Assembly (NCBI GenBank): GCA_019246495.1
Contig: JAFAQI010000373.1
Location: 1-12,113 of the forward strand
Reading direction: 5' to 3'
DNA from: Frankiales bacterium
Lineage (GTDB): Bacteria > Actinomycetota > Actinomycetes > JAFAQI01
Length of the DNA stretch: 12,113 nucleotides
Position 1 is the stretch's first letter. The number at the start of each line of letters is the position of its first letter. Below the pieces are notes generated by a model. That model saw only the letters and a list, made by a program, of their open reading frames with translations. It was not told the origin of the DNA and made no database searches. This document shows positions 6,438 to 12,113 of the stretch, piece by piece. The position numbers and the translations under genes are program-made.

Positions 6438-7400
6438 CGTGAAGGCTTCGTCCTCGGCCAGCGTCACAAGCTGGTCGAGTGTCAACGGCTGGTCGCCGTG
6501 GGACTGCGCGGTGGCGCCGGGCCCGAACGGATAGTTGCTCTCCTGCGCCTGCACGACAACGCCGTCCGGCCGGTGCACCTCAGCCGTGAGTACGACGTCG
6601 CCGCGCCCCGCCTGCACTTGCCCCGTCCGCACAACACTGCCGTCCGGCAACGTCGTCTCGGTGCAGTTGTCCGCCGCCGTGCACTCACCCGTGAACGGCA
6701 CCTGCTGTGTCACCTCGTGCGTGACCTGCACGCCGATGTCGCCGGACCCGTTCGACTCGCGCACATCGACGTTGCCGTCGAAGTACGACGGATGCCCCGA
6801 GTCGAGCTTCGACGACTCCTGCGCGAAGGCGCGTGTGTAGGTGATCGTCAGGCCGAACCCGTTCACTCGCTTCTCGAGATGCGCTCCGAGCCGGGACGCG
6901 ATCGCCGCGGGGTCGGCGGAGTACCTGTACGGCGGCCCGGCCGGCGGCGTCGATGTGTCAGCGCCACCGGCTTGCGCACCCGCGGTCGTCCCGGGCGAAC
7001 AGACCTCCATCACGACCCGATGCGCGTGCGCCCCGCCATGGATGGTCTTCACGGTGGGCTCGGCTCCGACCCGGCCGGAGCGCACCAGCCGCATGAGGTT
7101 GTGCTTCGAGCCCTTCGGCGTACCGCTGACGAGGTAGCAGTGCGCCTTCGGCGGCGTCGTCGCCGAATGCGCCGGCGGCCGGGCACCGAGGCTGACCGAG
7201 TCGTCGTGCCCACCCAGCGTCATCACCGGGACGGCCACGGCAGCCGTCAGCCCGGCAGCACCCGCCGTCCCGGCAACGGCGACAACCGCGGTACGCCGAC
7301 GACGTGCCCGCTGGCCGGACGCGACGACGCGGTCGATGTCGTACGGCGCCTCCGGTTCGTTGTCGAGGAGCCGAGCGAACTGGTCCCTGAGATCCGTCAT
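6432..7400 (-). CDS. Single-pass membrane protein, probable partner (anti-sigma-like) of the ECF sigma factor
   Basis: A 322-residue protein. A short N-terminal cytoplasmic tail (about 36 residues, MTDLRDQFARLLDNEPEAP) ends in RARRRR. One membrane helix follows at about 38-60 (TAVVAVAGTAGAAGLTAAVA), then a large extracytoplasmic domain rich in polar residues and containing several cysteines. By the positive-inside rule the N-terminus is inside. The ATG overlaps the sigma factor stop as ATGA and has GGAGGAG five bases upstream, so the pair is translated together. Such proteins commonly sit directly behind SigE-family sigma factor genes in actinobacteria. The tail is short and has no zinc-binding HxxxCxxC anti-sigma motif, so sigma-binding is inferred from context. 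The outer domain has no family I recognise. It converges on the lipoprotein gene. Confidence 0.8.
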   Translation of the reverse strand: MTDLRDQFARLLDNEPEAPYDIDRVVASGQRARRRRTAVVAVAGTAGAAGLTAAVAVPVMTLGGHDDSVSLGARPPAHSATTPPKAHCYLVSGTPKGSKHNLMRLVRSGRVGAEPTVKTIHGGAHAHRVVMEVCSPGTTAGAQAGGADTSTPPAGPPYRYSADPAAIASRLGAHLEKRVNGFGLTITYTRAFAQESSKLDSGHPSYFDGNVDVRESNGSGDIGVQVTHEVTQQVPFTGECTAADNCTETTLPDGSVVRTGQVQAGRGDVVLTAEVHRPDGVVVQAQESNYPFGPGATAQSHGDQPLTLDQLVTLAEDEAFTF

Positions 7401-7903
7401 GACGACTCCTCCATCAACAGGGCGGGATCGCCCAGCAGGTCGCGAAGTGTGGTGAGGGCACGCGCGGTCTGGCTCTTGACCGTGCCCTCTGAACAGCCGA
7501 GCGCGTCAGCGGTCTGAGCGACCGACATGTCGAGCCAGAACCGCAGCAGCAGCGTCGCGCGCTGGCGCCGGGGGAGACGCGTCAGCGCAGACCGCAGGTC
7601 GAGCATGTCGTCCGCCGGTCGCTCGGCCGCGGCGTCCAGGTCGACGAACTCGACCGGGGACTCGCGCCGCCACGGCCGGCGCCGCTCGTCGAGGAAGCAG
7701 CGCACGAGGATGCGCTGGACGTAGGCGTCGGGCGGCCCGCCCCCTTGCACTCGCGTCCACGCGACGTACAGCTTCACCAGCGTGGTCTGCACCAGGTCGT
7801 CGGCCCGGTGCCAGTCCCCACAAAGCAGGTACGCCGACCGTCGCAGCGCAGGCCGTCGCGCGATCGCGAACGCGCGGAAGGCGCCTTCGTCCGCCAGTGA
7901 CAT
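7397..7903 (-). CDS. SigE-family ECF RNA polymerase sigma factor
   Basis: A 168-residue sigma-70 family factor. Region 2 covers about residues 9-75, including SAYLLCGDWHRADDLVQTTL and the following LYVAW, the hallmark of the actinobacterial SigE family. Region 4 lies in the last ~55 residues: RLPRRQRATLLLRFWLDMSV, then TADALGCSEGTVKSQTARAL. There is no region 1 or 3, as expected for ECF factors, and the length is normal for the family. I start at the ATG at 7903-7901 (MSLADEGAFRAF). A reading from 8020 would add 39 residues unlike the family and run through a candidate promoter. The ribosome site is weak (GTGGG adjacent to the ATG), compatible with a very short leader. It is co-translated with the membrane protein behind it and is probably held or released by that partner. 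Confidence 0.92.
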   Translation of the reverse strand: MSLADEGAFRAFAIARRPALRRSAYLLCGDWHRADDLVQTTLVKLYVAWTRVQGGGPPDAYVQRILVRCFLDERRRPWRRESPVEFVDLDAAAERPADDMLDLRSALTRLPRRQRATLLLRFWLDMSVAQTADALGCSEGTVKSQTARALTTLRDLLGDPALLMEESS

Positions 7904-7917
7904 GCCCACGATGTCTA

Positions 7918-7946
7918 TACGTAGTGCGGCCCGACGGAGGTTGTCA
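7918..7946 (-). promoter_or_regulatory. Candidate ECF-type promoter of the sigma factor gene
   Basis: Read on the minus strand: TGACAACC (7946-7939), then CGTA (7921-7918). The -35 AAC and -10 CGT cores are separated by 18 nt, which fits the general form of ECF promoters. Transcription would begin a few bases before the ATG at 7903, giving an almost leaderless message and explaining the weak ribosome site. The remainder of the 7904-8113 divergent region is described under the hairpin and plus-strand promoter entries. Confidence 0.35.
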
Positions 7947-8008
7947 GGCGATGGAGCAGGCGCACCACATGTCCGGTTCGACCCACGGCGGCCGGATCTC
8001 GGGAGAAA

Positions 8009-8026
8009 GGGAAGAGACACCTTCCC
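8009..8026. repeat. Perfect inverted repeat in the divergent sigma/PAP2 promoter region
   Basis: GGGAAG, six bases (AGACAC), CTTCCC. It lies eight bases before the -35 of the candidate PAP2 promoter, a position suitable for a regulator, possibly the MerR protein encoded in the same operon. No second copy was seen in the window. Confidence 0.35.
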
Positions 8027-8033
8027 ATTCCGG

Positions 8034-8063
8034 TTGACGTGGTCGAGAGCCCCTTCTTACCGT
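8034..8063 (+). promoter_or_regulatory. Candidate sigma-70-type promoter for the PAP2-MerR operon
   Basis: TTGACG at 8034-8039 (five of six to consensus), an 18-nt spacer and TACCGT at 8058-8063, of the TAnnnT form common in actinobacteria. Transcription from about 8070 gives a leader of about 35-45 nt before the GTG 8105 or ATG 8114 start. It also argues against a longer protein starting at 8039. Confidence 0.4.
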
Positions 8064-8113
8064 CAGGTGAAGAACGGGGTGGCACGGATCGGCATGGGGG
8101 CGGGGTGAGCGGC

Positions 8114-8923
8114 ATGGCTTGGGCGCGCTCACTTTGGCATCGCCTCGGCCAGCGCCGCGGGTTGCGCGAGCTCATGCTCATCGCGATCGTCTACTCCCTC
8201 TACGACGGCAGCCGCTTCGTCGTCGAGGGGCAACAGAGCACGGCGTTCATGCACGCCGCGAGCGTCATGCACCTCGAAGCGCTCCTCGACATGCGCTGGG
8301 AGCACGCGCTCAACCAGGCCGTCAGCGCGCACGCGTTCCTCGCCGTACCCGCCGACTACATCTACGCGACGATGCACTACATCGTCACGCCGATCGTCCT
8401 CATCTGGATGTGGCGGCGACACCGCGACGTCTATCCCCGGGCCCGTACGACGCTGGTCGTCGCGACCGTCATCGGCCTCGTCGGCTTCAGCCTCATGCCG
8501 GTTGCGCCACCGCGGATGCTGCCCGGCTTCGTCGACACGATGGCGCAGTACTCCGGCTTCGGCTGGTGGGGGCCGGACGCCAGCGCCCCGCGCGGTCTCG
8601 GCAGCTTCACCAACCAGTTCGCAGCGATGCCGTCACTGCATGTCGGCTGGGCGCTGTGGTGCGGGTGGCAGCTGATCCGGCATGGCGAGCACCTGATCAC
8701 CCGGGTCATGGGCGTCCTCTATCCGGCGGTCATCTCGATCGTCGTCATCGCGACGGGCAACCACTACCTGCTCGACGCCGTCGCCGGCATCGCTGTCGTC
8801 GTCTTCGCGATGGTCATGGTCCGCGGACTCGCTGCCGTCGTACCGCACCGGGTCATCGACCTGCGCGACCACATCGTCGAGCAGCGGGAGTCTCCGGAGA
8901 ACCGGCCTACGCTGGTCGCGTGA
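8114..8923 (+). CDS. Integral-membrane PAP2-superfamily phosphatase/inositolphosphotransferase-like protein
   Basis: A 269-residue protein with about five to six membrane helices. The PAP2 signature is read as PPRMLP (132-137), then AMPSLHVGWA with His176, and NHYLLDAVAG with His217 and Asp221. The two His and the Asp are the expected catalytic set, acting at the membrane face opposite the cytosol. This spacing and the SLHVGWA/NHYLLD pair match the subfamily that includes inositol phosphorylceramide synthase-like proteins (the PAP2_3 type). The likely role is to move or remove a phosphate headgroup on a lipid or isoprenoid. I use the ATG at 8114; GTG at 8105 in the same frame is a close alternative and both have G-rich sites upstream. 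The TGA at the end overlaps the GTG of the MerR gene, so they form an operon. Confidence 0.88.
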   Translation: MAWARSLWHRLGQRRGLRELMLIAIVYSLYDGSRFVVEGQQSTAFMHAASVMHLEALLDMRWEHALNQAVSAHAFLAVPADYIYATMHYIVTPIVLIWMWRRHRDVYPRARTTLVVATVIGLVGFSLMPVAPPRMLPGFVDTMAQYSGFGWWGPDASAPRGLGSFTNQFAAMPSLHVGWALWCGWQLIRHGEHLITRVMGVLYPAVISIVVIATGNHYLLDAVAGIAVVVFAMVMVRGLAAVVPHRVIDLRDHIVEQRESPENRPTLVA

Positions 8924-9717
8924 GCACGGAAGCCGAGCTGCTGACGATCGAGCAGCTCGCGTCCCGCACGGGTCTCACCGTGCGCAACATCCGCTCGCAC
9001 GTGACCCGTGGCCTGCTGCCCGCGCCGCACCTCAAGGGCCGCACCGGTTACTACGGGCCGGAGCACATCGCGCGGTTGCAGCTCATCACCGGCCTTCAGC
9101 AGCAGGGCTTCAACCTCGCGTCGATTCACAAGCTGGTCGGCGGCCCGTCGGCGCCGTCGGCCGACGAGACTGTCGCGTTCTATCGGGCCGCGCTCGGCCC
9201 GTGGCTCACCGAGAGCCCAGAGCTGTGGGACGAGGGCGACCTCGCCGCGCAGTTCGGCATCGCGCCCGACCCGGCGCTGGTCGAGACGCTCAGCGGTCTG
9301 GGAATGCTCGAGCGGACCGACGACGGCCGCATCCGCGTGCTCAACCCCGCACTCATCCGCGTCGGCCGGCAGCTCGCGGCACTCGGCTACAGCATCGGCG
9401 ACCTGCTCGGCGTCCTTGCCCCGTTGATGGAGCACAGCGCCGCGGTCGCCGCAGCGTTCGTGCAGATGTTCCTCGACGTGCAGTGGGCCGACTACGTCGT
9501 CGCCGGGATGCCGCCGGAGCGGCTGCCGGAGCTCCAGACGCTGATCGAGCAGCTCCAGCCGCTGGCTGCGCAGGCGGTCGTCGCGGCGTTCCAGCAGTCG
9601 ATGACCGAGGCGATCCGCCCGGCCTTTGAACGCGCGGCGACGGACTTGCTTGCGGGCGACGCTGGCCCAGGCAGTGACGGCGCCGGCCGTGAGGAGGGTC
9701 ACACCGCAACGGCCTAG
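8920..9717 (+). CDS. MerR-family transcriptional regulator
   Basis: A 265-residue regulator. Residues 8-75 are the MerR winged helix-turn-helix: LTIEQLASRTGLTVRNIRSH, then TRGLLPAPHLKGRTGYYGPE and HIARLQLITGLQQQGFNLAS. The C-terminal ~185 residues are mainly helical and long compared with metal-sensing MerR proteins. I see no Cys-based metal site. The part from about 110 to 250 could be a small-molecule sensor domain, and a long helix rich in Leu/Gln (PELQTLIEQLQPLAAQAVV) may serve dimerisation. The GTG start at 8920 overlaps the PAP2 stop. The start is fixed by the MerR domain: a longer reading in this frame would overlap the entire PAP2 gene. It may control its own operon and perhaps the oxidoreductase pair that begins 67 bp downstream. 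Confidence 0.88.
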   Translation: MSTEAELLTIEQLASRTGLTVRNIRSHVTRGLLPAPHLKGRTGYYGPEHIARLQLITGLQQQGFNLASIHKLVGGPSAPSADETVAFYRAALGPWLTESPELWDEGDLAAQFGIAPDPALVETLSGLGMLERTDDGRIRVLNPALIRVGRQLAALGYSIGDLLGVLAPLMEHSAAVAAAFVQMFLDVQWADYVVAGMPPERLPELQTLIEQLQPLAAQAVVAAFQQSMTEAIRPAFERAATDLLAGDAGPGSDGAGREEGHTATA

Positions 9718-9734
9718 CGCTCGTCCGGCTCAGA

Positions 9735-9756
9735 TGTGACACTGATCGACGTTACA
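9735..9756. promoter_or_regulatory. Candidate operator upstream of the monooxygenase gene
   Basis: TGTGAC, ten bases, GTTACA: an imperfect inverted repeat (five of six in each arm). It is followed at once by the locally A/T-rich TAAAAC, within a 67-bp gap between the MerR and monooxygenase genes. The symmetry and location suit a dimeric regulator. A -35-like GTGACA at 9736-9741 overlaps it; no fitting -10 at normal spacing was identified. Confidence 0.35.
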
Positions 9757-9784
9757 TAAAACGCCGACAGGGAAGAGTGCCGCC

Positions 9785-11299
9785 GTGGAGCACGTGCGCG
9801 TCGCCATCGCCGGAGCCGGGTTCGCCGGCATCGCCATGGCAGTGAAGCTGTTGGAGGCCGGTGAGCGGGACTTCGTCGTGCTCGAGCGTGGCGACGACGT
9901 CGGCGGCACCTGGCGCGACAACACCTATCCCGGCTGCGCCTGCGACGTGCCGTCGCACCTCTATTCCTTCTCGTTCGCGCCGAACCCTGACTGGTCGCGC
10001 ACCTACTCGCCGCAGCCCGAGATCCAGGACTACCTGCGCCGCACTGCGCGCGACTTCGGCGTACTTCCGTTCGTTCGTCTCGGCACCGAGGTGGTCGAGG
10101 CGTCGTACGACGAAACGACGAACCGCTGGCACATCGTCACGTCACAGGGCGAGCTGACGGCAGACGTCTTCGTCGTCGCAACCGGACCGCTGTCGGAGCC
10201 GTCGGTCCCTGACGTGCCGGGGCTGGAGACGTTCGCCGGCGCGGTCTGGCACTCGGCGCGCTGGGACCACGGGCACGACATCACCGGCGAGCGGATCGGC
10301 GTCATCGGCACGGGAGCGTCCGCGATCCAGTTCGTGCCCGAGGTGGCGAAGACCGCGTCGCAGGTAACGGTGTTCCAGCGCACGCCGCCCTGGGTCATGT
10401 CGCGACCGGATCGGCGCATCAGCCGCGCGGAGAAGCTGCTCTATCGCCGCGTCCCCGCACTGCAGAAGCTGGTGCGCTGGTTTGTCTACTGGCGCCAGGA
10501 GCTGTTGCTCATGCCGGGGCTCGTCTACTTCCCGGCGATGCTGAAGCTCGGCGAAAAGGTCGCCCGCCGCACGATCGATCGGCACATCACCGACCCGGCG
10601 TTGCGCGCGAAGGTCACGCCGACCTACCGCCTCGGCTGCAAGCGCGCCCTCATCTCGAACGACTGGTATCCGGCGCTCGCCCGCGACAACGTCGACGTCG
10701 TCACCGACCGCATCGTCGAGGTGCGCCCGCACGGCGTCGTCACAGCGGACGGCGTGGAGCACGGCATCGACACGCTCGTGCTCGGCACCGGCTTCAAGGT
10801 CACCGACATGGCGATCGCCGACCGCGTTCGCGGGCGCGGCGGCGTGAGCCTCGCCGAGGTCTGGGACAACAGCCCGCGGACCTATCTCGGCAGCACCCTC
10901 CCCGGCTTCCCCAACTTGTTCTTCCTCGTCGGGCCCAACACCGGCCCTGGTCACACGTCGGTCGTGTTCTACGTCGAGGGCCAGGTGCGCTACGTCGTCG
11001 ACGCGCTCGCGACGATGCGTCGCGACCGGCTGGCGACCGTCGACGTACGCCGGGATGTCTTCGAGCGGTTCAACGACCGGCTCCAGCAGCGGATGCAGCG
11101 CACGGTCTGGGTGACCGGCGGCTGCGGCAGCTGGTATCTCGATGCCAAGGGCCGCAACACCACGCTGTGGCCCGGCCCGTCGTTCGAGGTGGTGCTGCGC
11201 ACGCGGCGGTTCGACGTGGAGGACTACGACGTGACTATCGAGCGGCCGGCCGGCCATGAGATCGTCGAGCGGCCGGCTGCCGTGACGGCCGCCGGCTGA
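9785..11299 (+). CDS. Flavin-dependent monooxygenase, Baeyer-Villiger type (class B)
   Basis: A 504-residue enzyme. The first Rossmann motif is GAGFAG (10-15), with Glu34 for FAD ribose, then GGTW (40-43) and NTYPGCACDVPSHLYS. The second nucleotide motif is GTGASA (175-180), for NADPH. Between them is FAGAVWHSARWD (150-161), matching the Baeyer-Villiger fingerprint FxGxxxHxxxW with Asp at the last position. The enzyme would use NADPH, FAD and O2 to insert oxygen next to a carbonyl, giving an ester or lactone. The substrate is unknown; steroid, terpenoid or fatty ketones are all possible. GTG 9785 is chosen because GGGAAGAG lies seven bases upstream and the Rossmann motif begins at residue 10. 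The length is normal for the family. It is followed after 13 nt by a dehydrogenase on the same strand, which could make the ketone substrate from an alcohol. Confidence 0.92.
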   Translation: MEHVRVAIAGAGFAGIAMAVKLLEAGERDFVVLERGDDVGGTWRDNTYPGCACDVPSHLYSFSFAPNPDWSRTYSPQPEIQDYLRRTARDFGVLPFVRLGTEVVEASYDETTNRWHIVTSQGELTADVFVVATGPLSEPSVPDVPGLETFAGAVWHSARWDHGHDITGERIGVIGTGASAIQFVPEVAKTASQVTVFQRTPPWVMSRPDRRISRAEKLLYRRVPALQKLVRWFVYWRQELLLMPGLVYFPAMLKLGEKVARRTIDRHITDPALRAKVTPTYRLGCKRALISNDWYPALARDNVDVVTDRIVEVRPHGVVTADGVEHGIDTLVLGTGFKVTDMAIADRVRGRGGVSLAEVWDNSPRTYLGSTLPGFPNLFFLVGPNTGPGHTSVVFYVEGQVRYVVDALATMRRDRLATVDVRRDVFERFNDRLQQRMQRTVWVTGGCGSWYLDAKGRNTTLWPGPSFEVVLRTRRFDVEDYDVTIERPAGHEIVERPAAVTAAG

Positions 11300-11312
11300 G
11301 AGGGAGAGCGAC

Positions 11313-12113
11313 ATGGCGCGAATCGCGATCGTCACTGGTGGCGGCTCAGGAATCGGCGAGGCGCTCTCGCGCGCGCTCGCCGCTCGCGGCGACACGGTCG
11401 TCGTCGCGGATATCGACGGCGCGGCGGCTGAACGCGTCGCGAGTGACATCGGCCAGTCGGCGACCGCGGCGAAGGTCGACGTGCGCGACGCCGCGGCCGT
11501 GCAGGCACTCGTCGACGACACGGTCGCCGCGCACGGCCGGCTCGACCTCATCTTCAACAACGCTGGCATCGGCGTCGGTGGTGATGTGCTCGAGCTGACC
11601 GTTGCGCACTGGGATCGCATCATCGACATCAACCTGCGCGGCGTGATTCACGGCGTGCAGGCGGCGTACCCGGTCATGGCGAGACAGCGCAGCGGCCACA
11701 TCATCAACACCGCGTCGATCGCCGGCCTCACGCAGCCCGCGTTCATGGGCCCTTACGTCGCGACGAAGCATGCCGTCGTCGGCCTCTCCCTGTCCCTGCG
11801 CGGGGAAGCGAAGGCGCACAACGTCAACGTCACGGTTGTCTGCCCGGGATGGACCGACACGCCGATCCTCGACTCGACCGGCCCGGACGACCTGCCGAAG
11901 CCGTCCATGGCTCAGGAGGGCGGCGTCCGCGAGGTGGCGGAAAAGATGGGCCGGCTCTACACGCCGCAGGAGCTGGCGCGCGACGTCCTCGCCGCGATCG
12001 ACAAGAACAAGGCCATGGTCGTCACGCCGCGCAGGTTCCGGGTGTTGTGGCGGCTGCAACGACTGGCGCCGGTCGCGTCGGTGGAGCTCTTCGGCTTTGC
12101 TGCCCGGCGCGAG
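11313..12113 (+). CDS. Classical short-chain dehydrogenase/reductase (incomplete at right edge)
   Basis: The first 267 residues are present with no stop before the window ends. TGGGSGIG (8-15) binds the cofactor. Asp33 at the end of strand two favours NAD(H). NNAG is at 82-85. The catalytic set is Asn107, Ser135, Tyr148 and Lys152 (YVATK). CPGWTDTP follows as the usual Pro-Gly segment. Classical SDRs are about 250-290 residues, so only a short C-terminal tail is missing; the visible end (RRFRVLWRLQRLAP) suggests a basic, partly hydrophobic tail that could contact membrane or lipid. AGGGAGAG lies four bases before the ATG, and the gap to the monooxygenase gene is 13 nt, so they are co-transcribed. 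The role is oxidation of an alcohol or reduction of a ketone in the same pathway. The substrate is not predictable. Confidence 0.92.
   Translation, partial: MARIAIVTGGGSGIGEALSRALAARGDTVVVADIDGAAAERVASDIGQSATAAKVDVRDAAAVQALVDDTVAAHGRLDLIFNNAGIGVGGDVLELTVAHWDRIIDINLRGVIHGVQAAYPVMARQRSGHIINTASIAGLTQPAFMGPYVATKHAVVGLSLSLRGEAKAHNVNVTVVCPGWTDTPILDSTGPDDLPKPSMAQEGGVREVAEKMGRLYTPQELARDVLAAIDKNKAMVVTPRRFRVLWRLQRLAPVASVELFGFAARRE

Noticed and set aside
7904..8020. N-terminal extension of the sigma factor from 8020
   Set aside because: The 39 extra residues do not resemble the family, and the extension covers a candidate promoter. The ATG at 7903 gives a normal-length SigE-family protein.
8119..8919. 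Long N-terminal extension of the MerR frame overlapping the PAP2 gene
   Set aside because: The translation is Arg/His-rich with no domain, and the MerR domain begins immediately after the GTG at 8920.
10142..11632. A 496-residue open frame antisense to the monooxygenase and dehydrogenase
   Set aside because: It spans two real genes and their intergenic gap on the opposite strand and has a composition typical of antisense frames, with no domain.

Overview
The window is 12.1 kb of clearly GC-rich DNA with strong third-position GC bias, many GTG starts and GTGA/ATGA stop-start overlaps. The gene families (SigE-family ECF sigma factor, large LuxR ATPase, inositolphosphotransferase-like PAP2, Baeyer-Villiger-type monooxygenase, TetR next to an ACAD10/11-like phosphotransferase) point to a free-living, probably soil, actinomycete-like member of Actinomycetota. 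The genus cannot be fixed from this sequence. I see no insertion sequence, integrase, phage gene, CRISPR array or toxin-antitoxin pair. It reads as ordinary chromosome rich in regulators.

Layout. (1) Bases 1-1961, minus strand: a tight operon of a TetR regulator, an APH-like phosphotransferase and the start of a conserved protein of unknown function that runs off the left edge. The three genes overlap or lie within 11 nt of each other. (2) 2099-2776, plus strand: a small secreted protein followed by a GC-rich hairpin. (3) 2908-2996: tRNA-Ser(UGA), followed after only 58 nt on the same strand by a large LuxR-type ATPase regulator whose GTG start lies in a perfect 17-bp inverted repeat. (4) 5802-6425, plus strand: a His/Cys-rich lipoprotein of unknown function, converging with a 6-bp gap on (5) 7903-6432, minus strand: a SigE-family ECF sigma factor overlapping a single-pass membrane protein, the probable sensor or anti-sigma partner. 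(6) 8114-9717, plus strand: a membrane PAP2 enzyme overlapping a MerR regulator. (7) 9785 to the right edge: a flavin monooxygenase of Baeyer-Villiger type and a classical short-chain dehydrogenase 13 nt apart, an oxidation pair.

How it fits together. Three modules each pair a regulator with a probable lipid, ketone or envelope task: TetR with a phosphotransferase, MerR with a PAP2 lipid enzyme and possibly the downstream monooxygenase-dehydrogenase pair, and the ECF sigma factor with a membrane partner. The oxidation pair suggests alcohol-ketone-ester chemistry on a hydrophobic substrate; the substrate is not visible from sequence. The least understood parts are the His/Cys lipoprotein, the partial protein at the left edge and the secreted protein at 2099. 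I found no convincing evidence of an entirely new kind of system. The most testable oddities are the LuxR start-codon palindrome, the candidate near-leaderless ECF promoter and the possible metal site of the lipoprotein.
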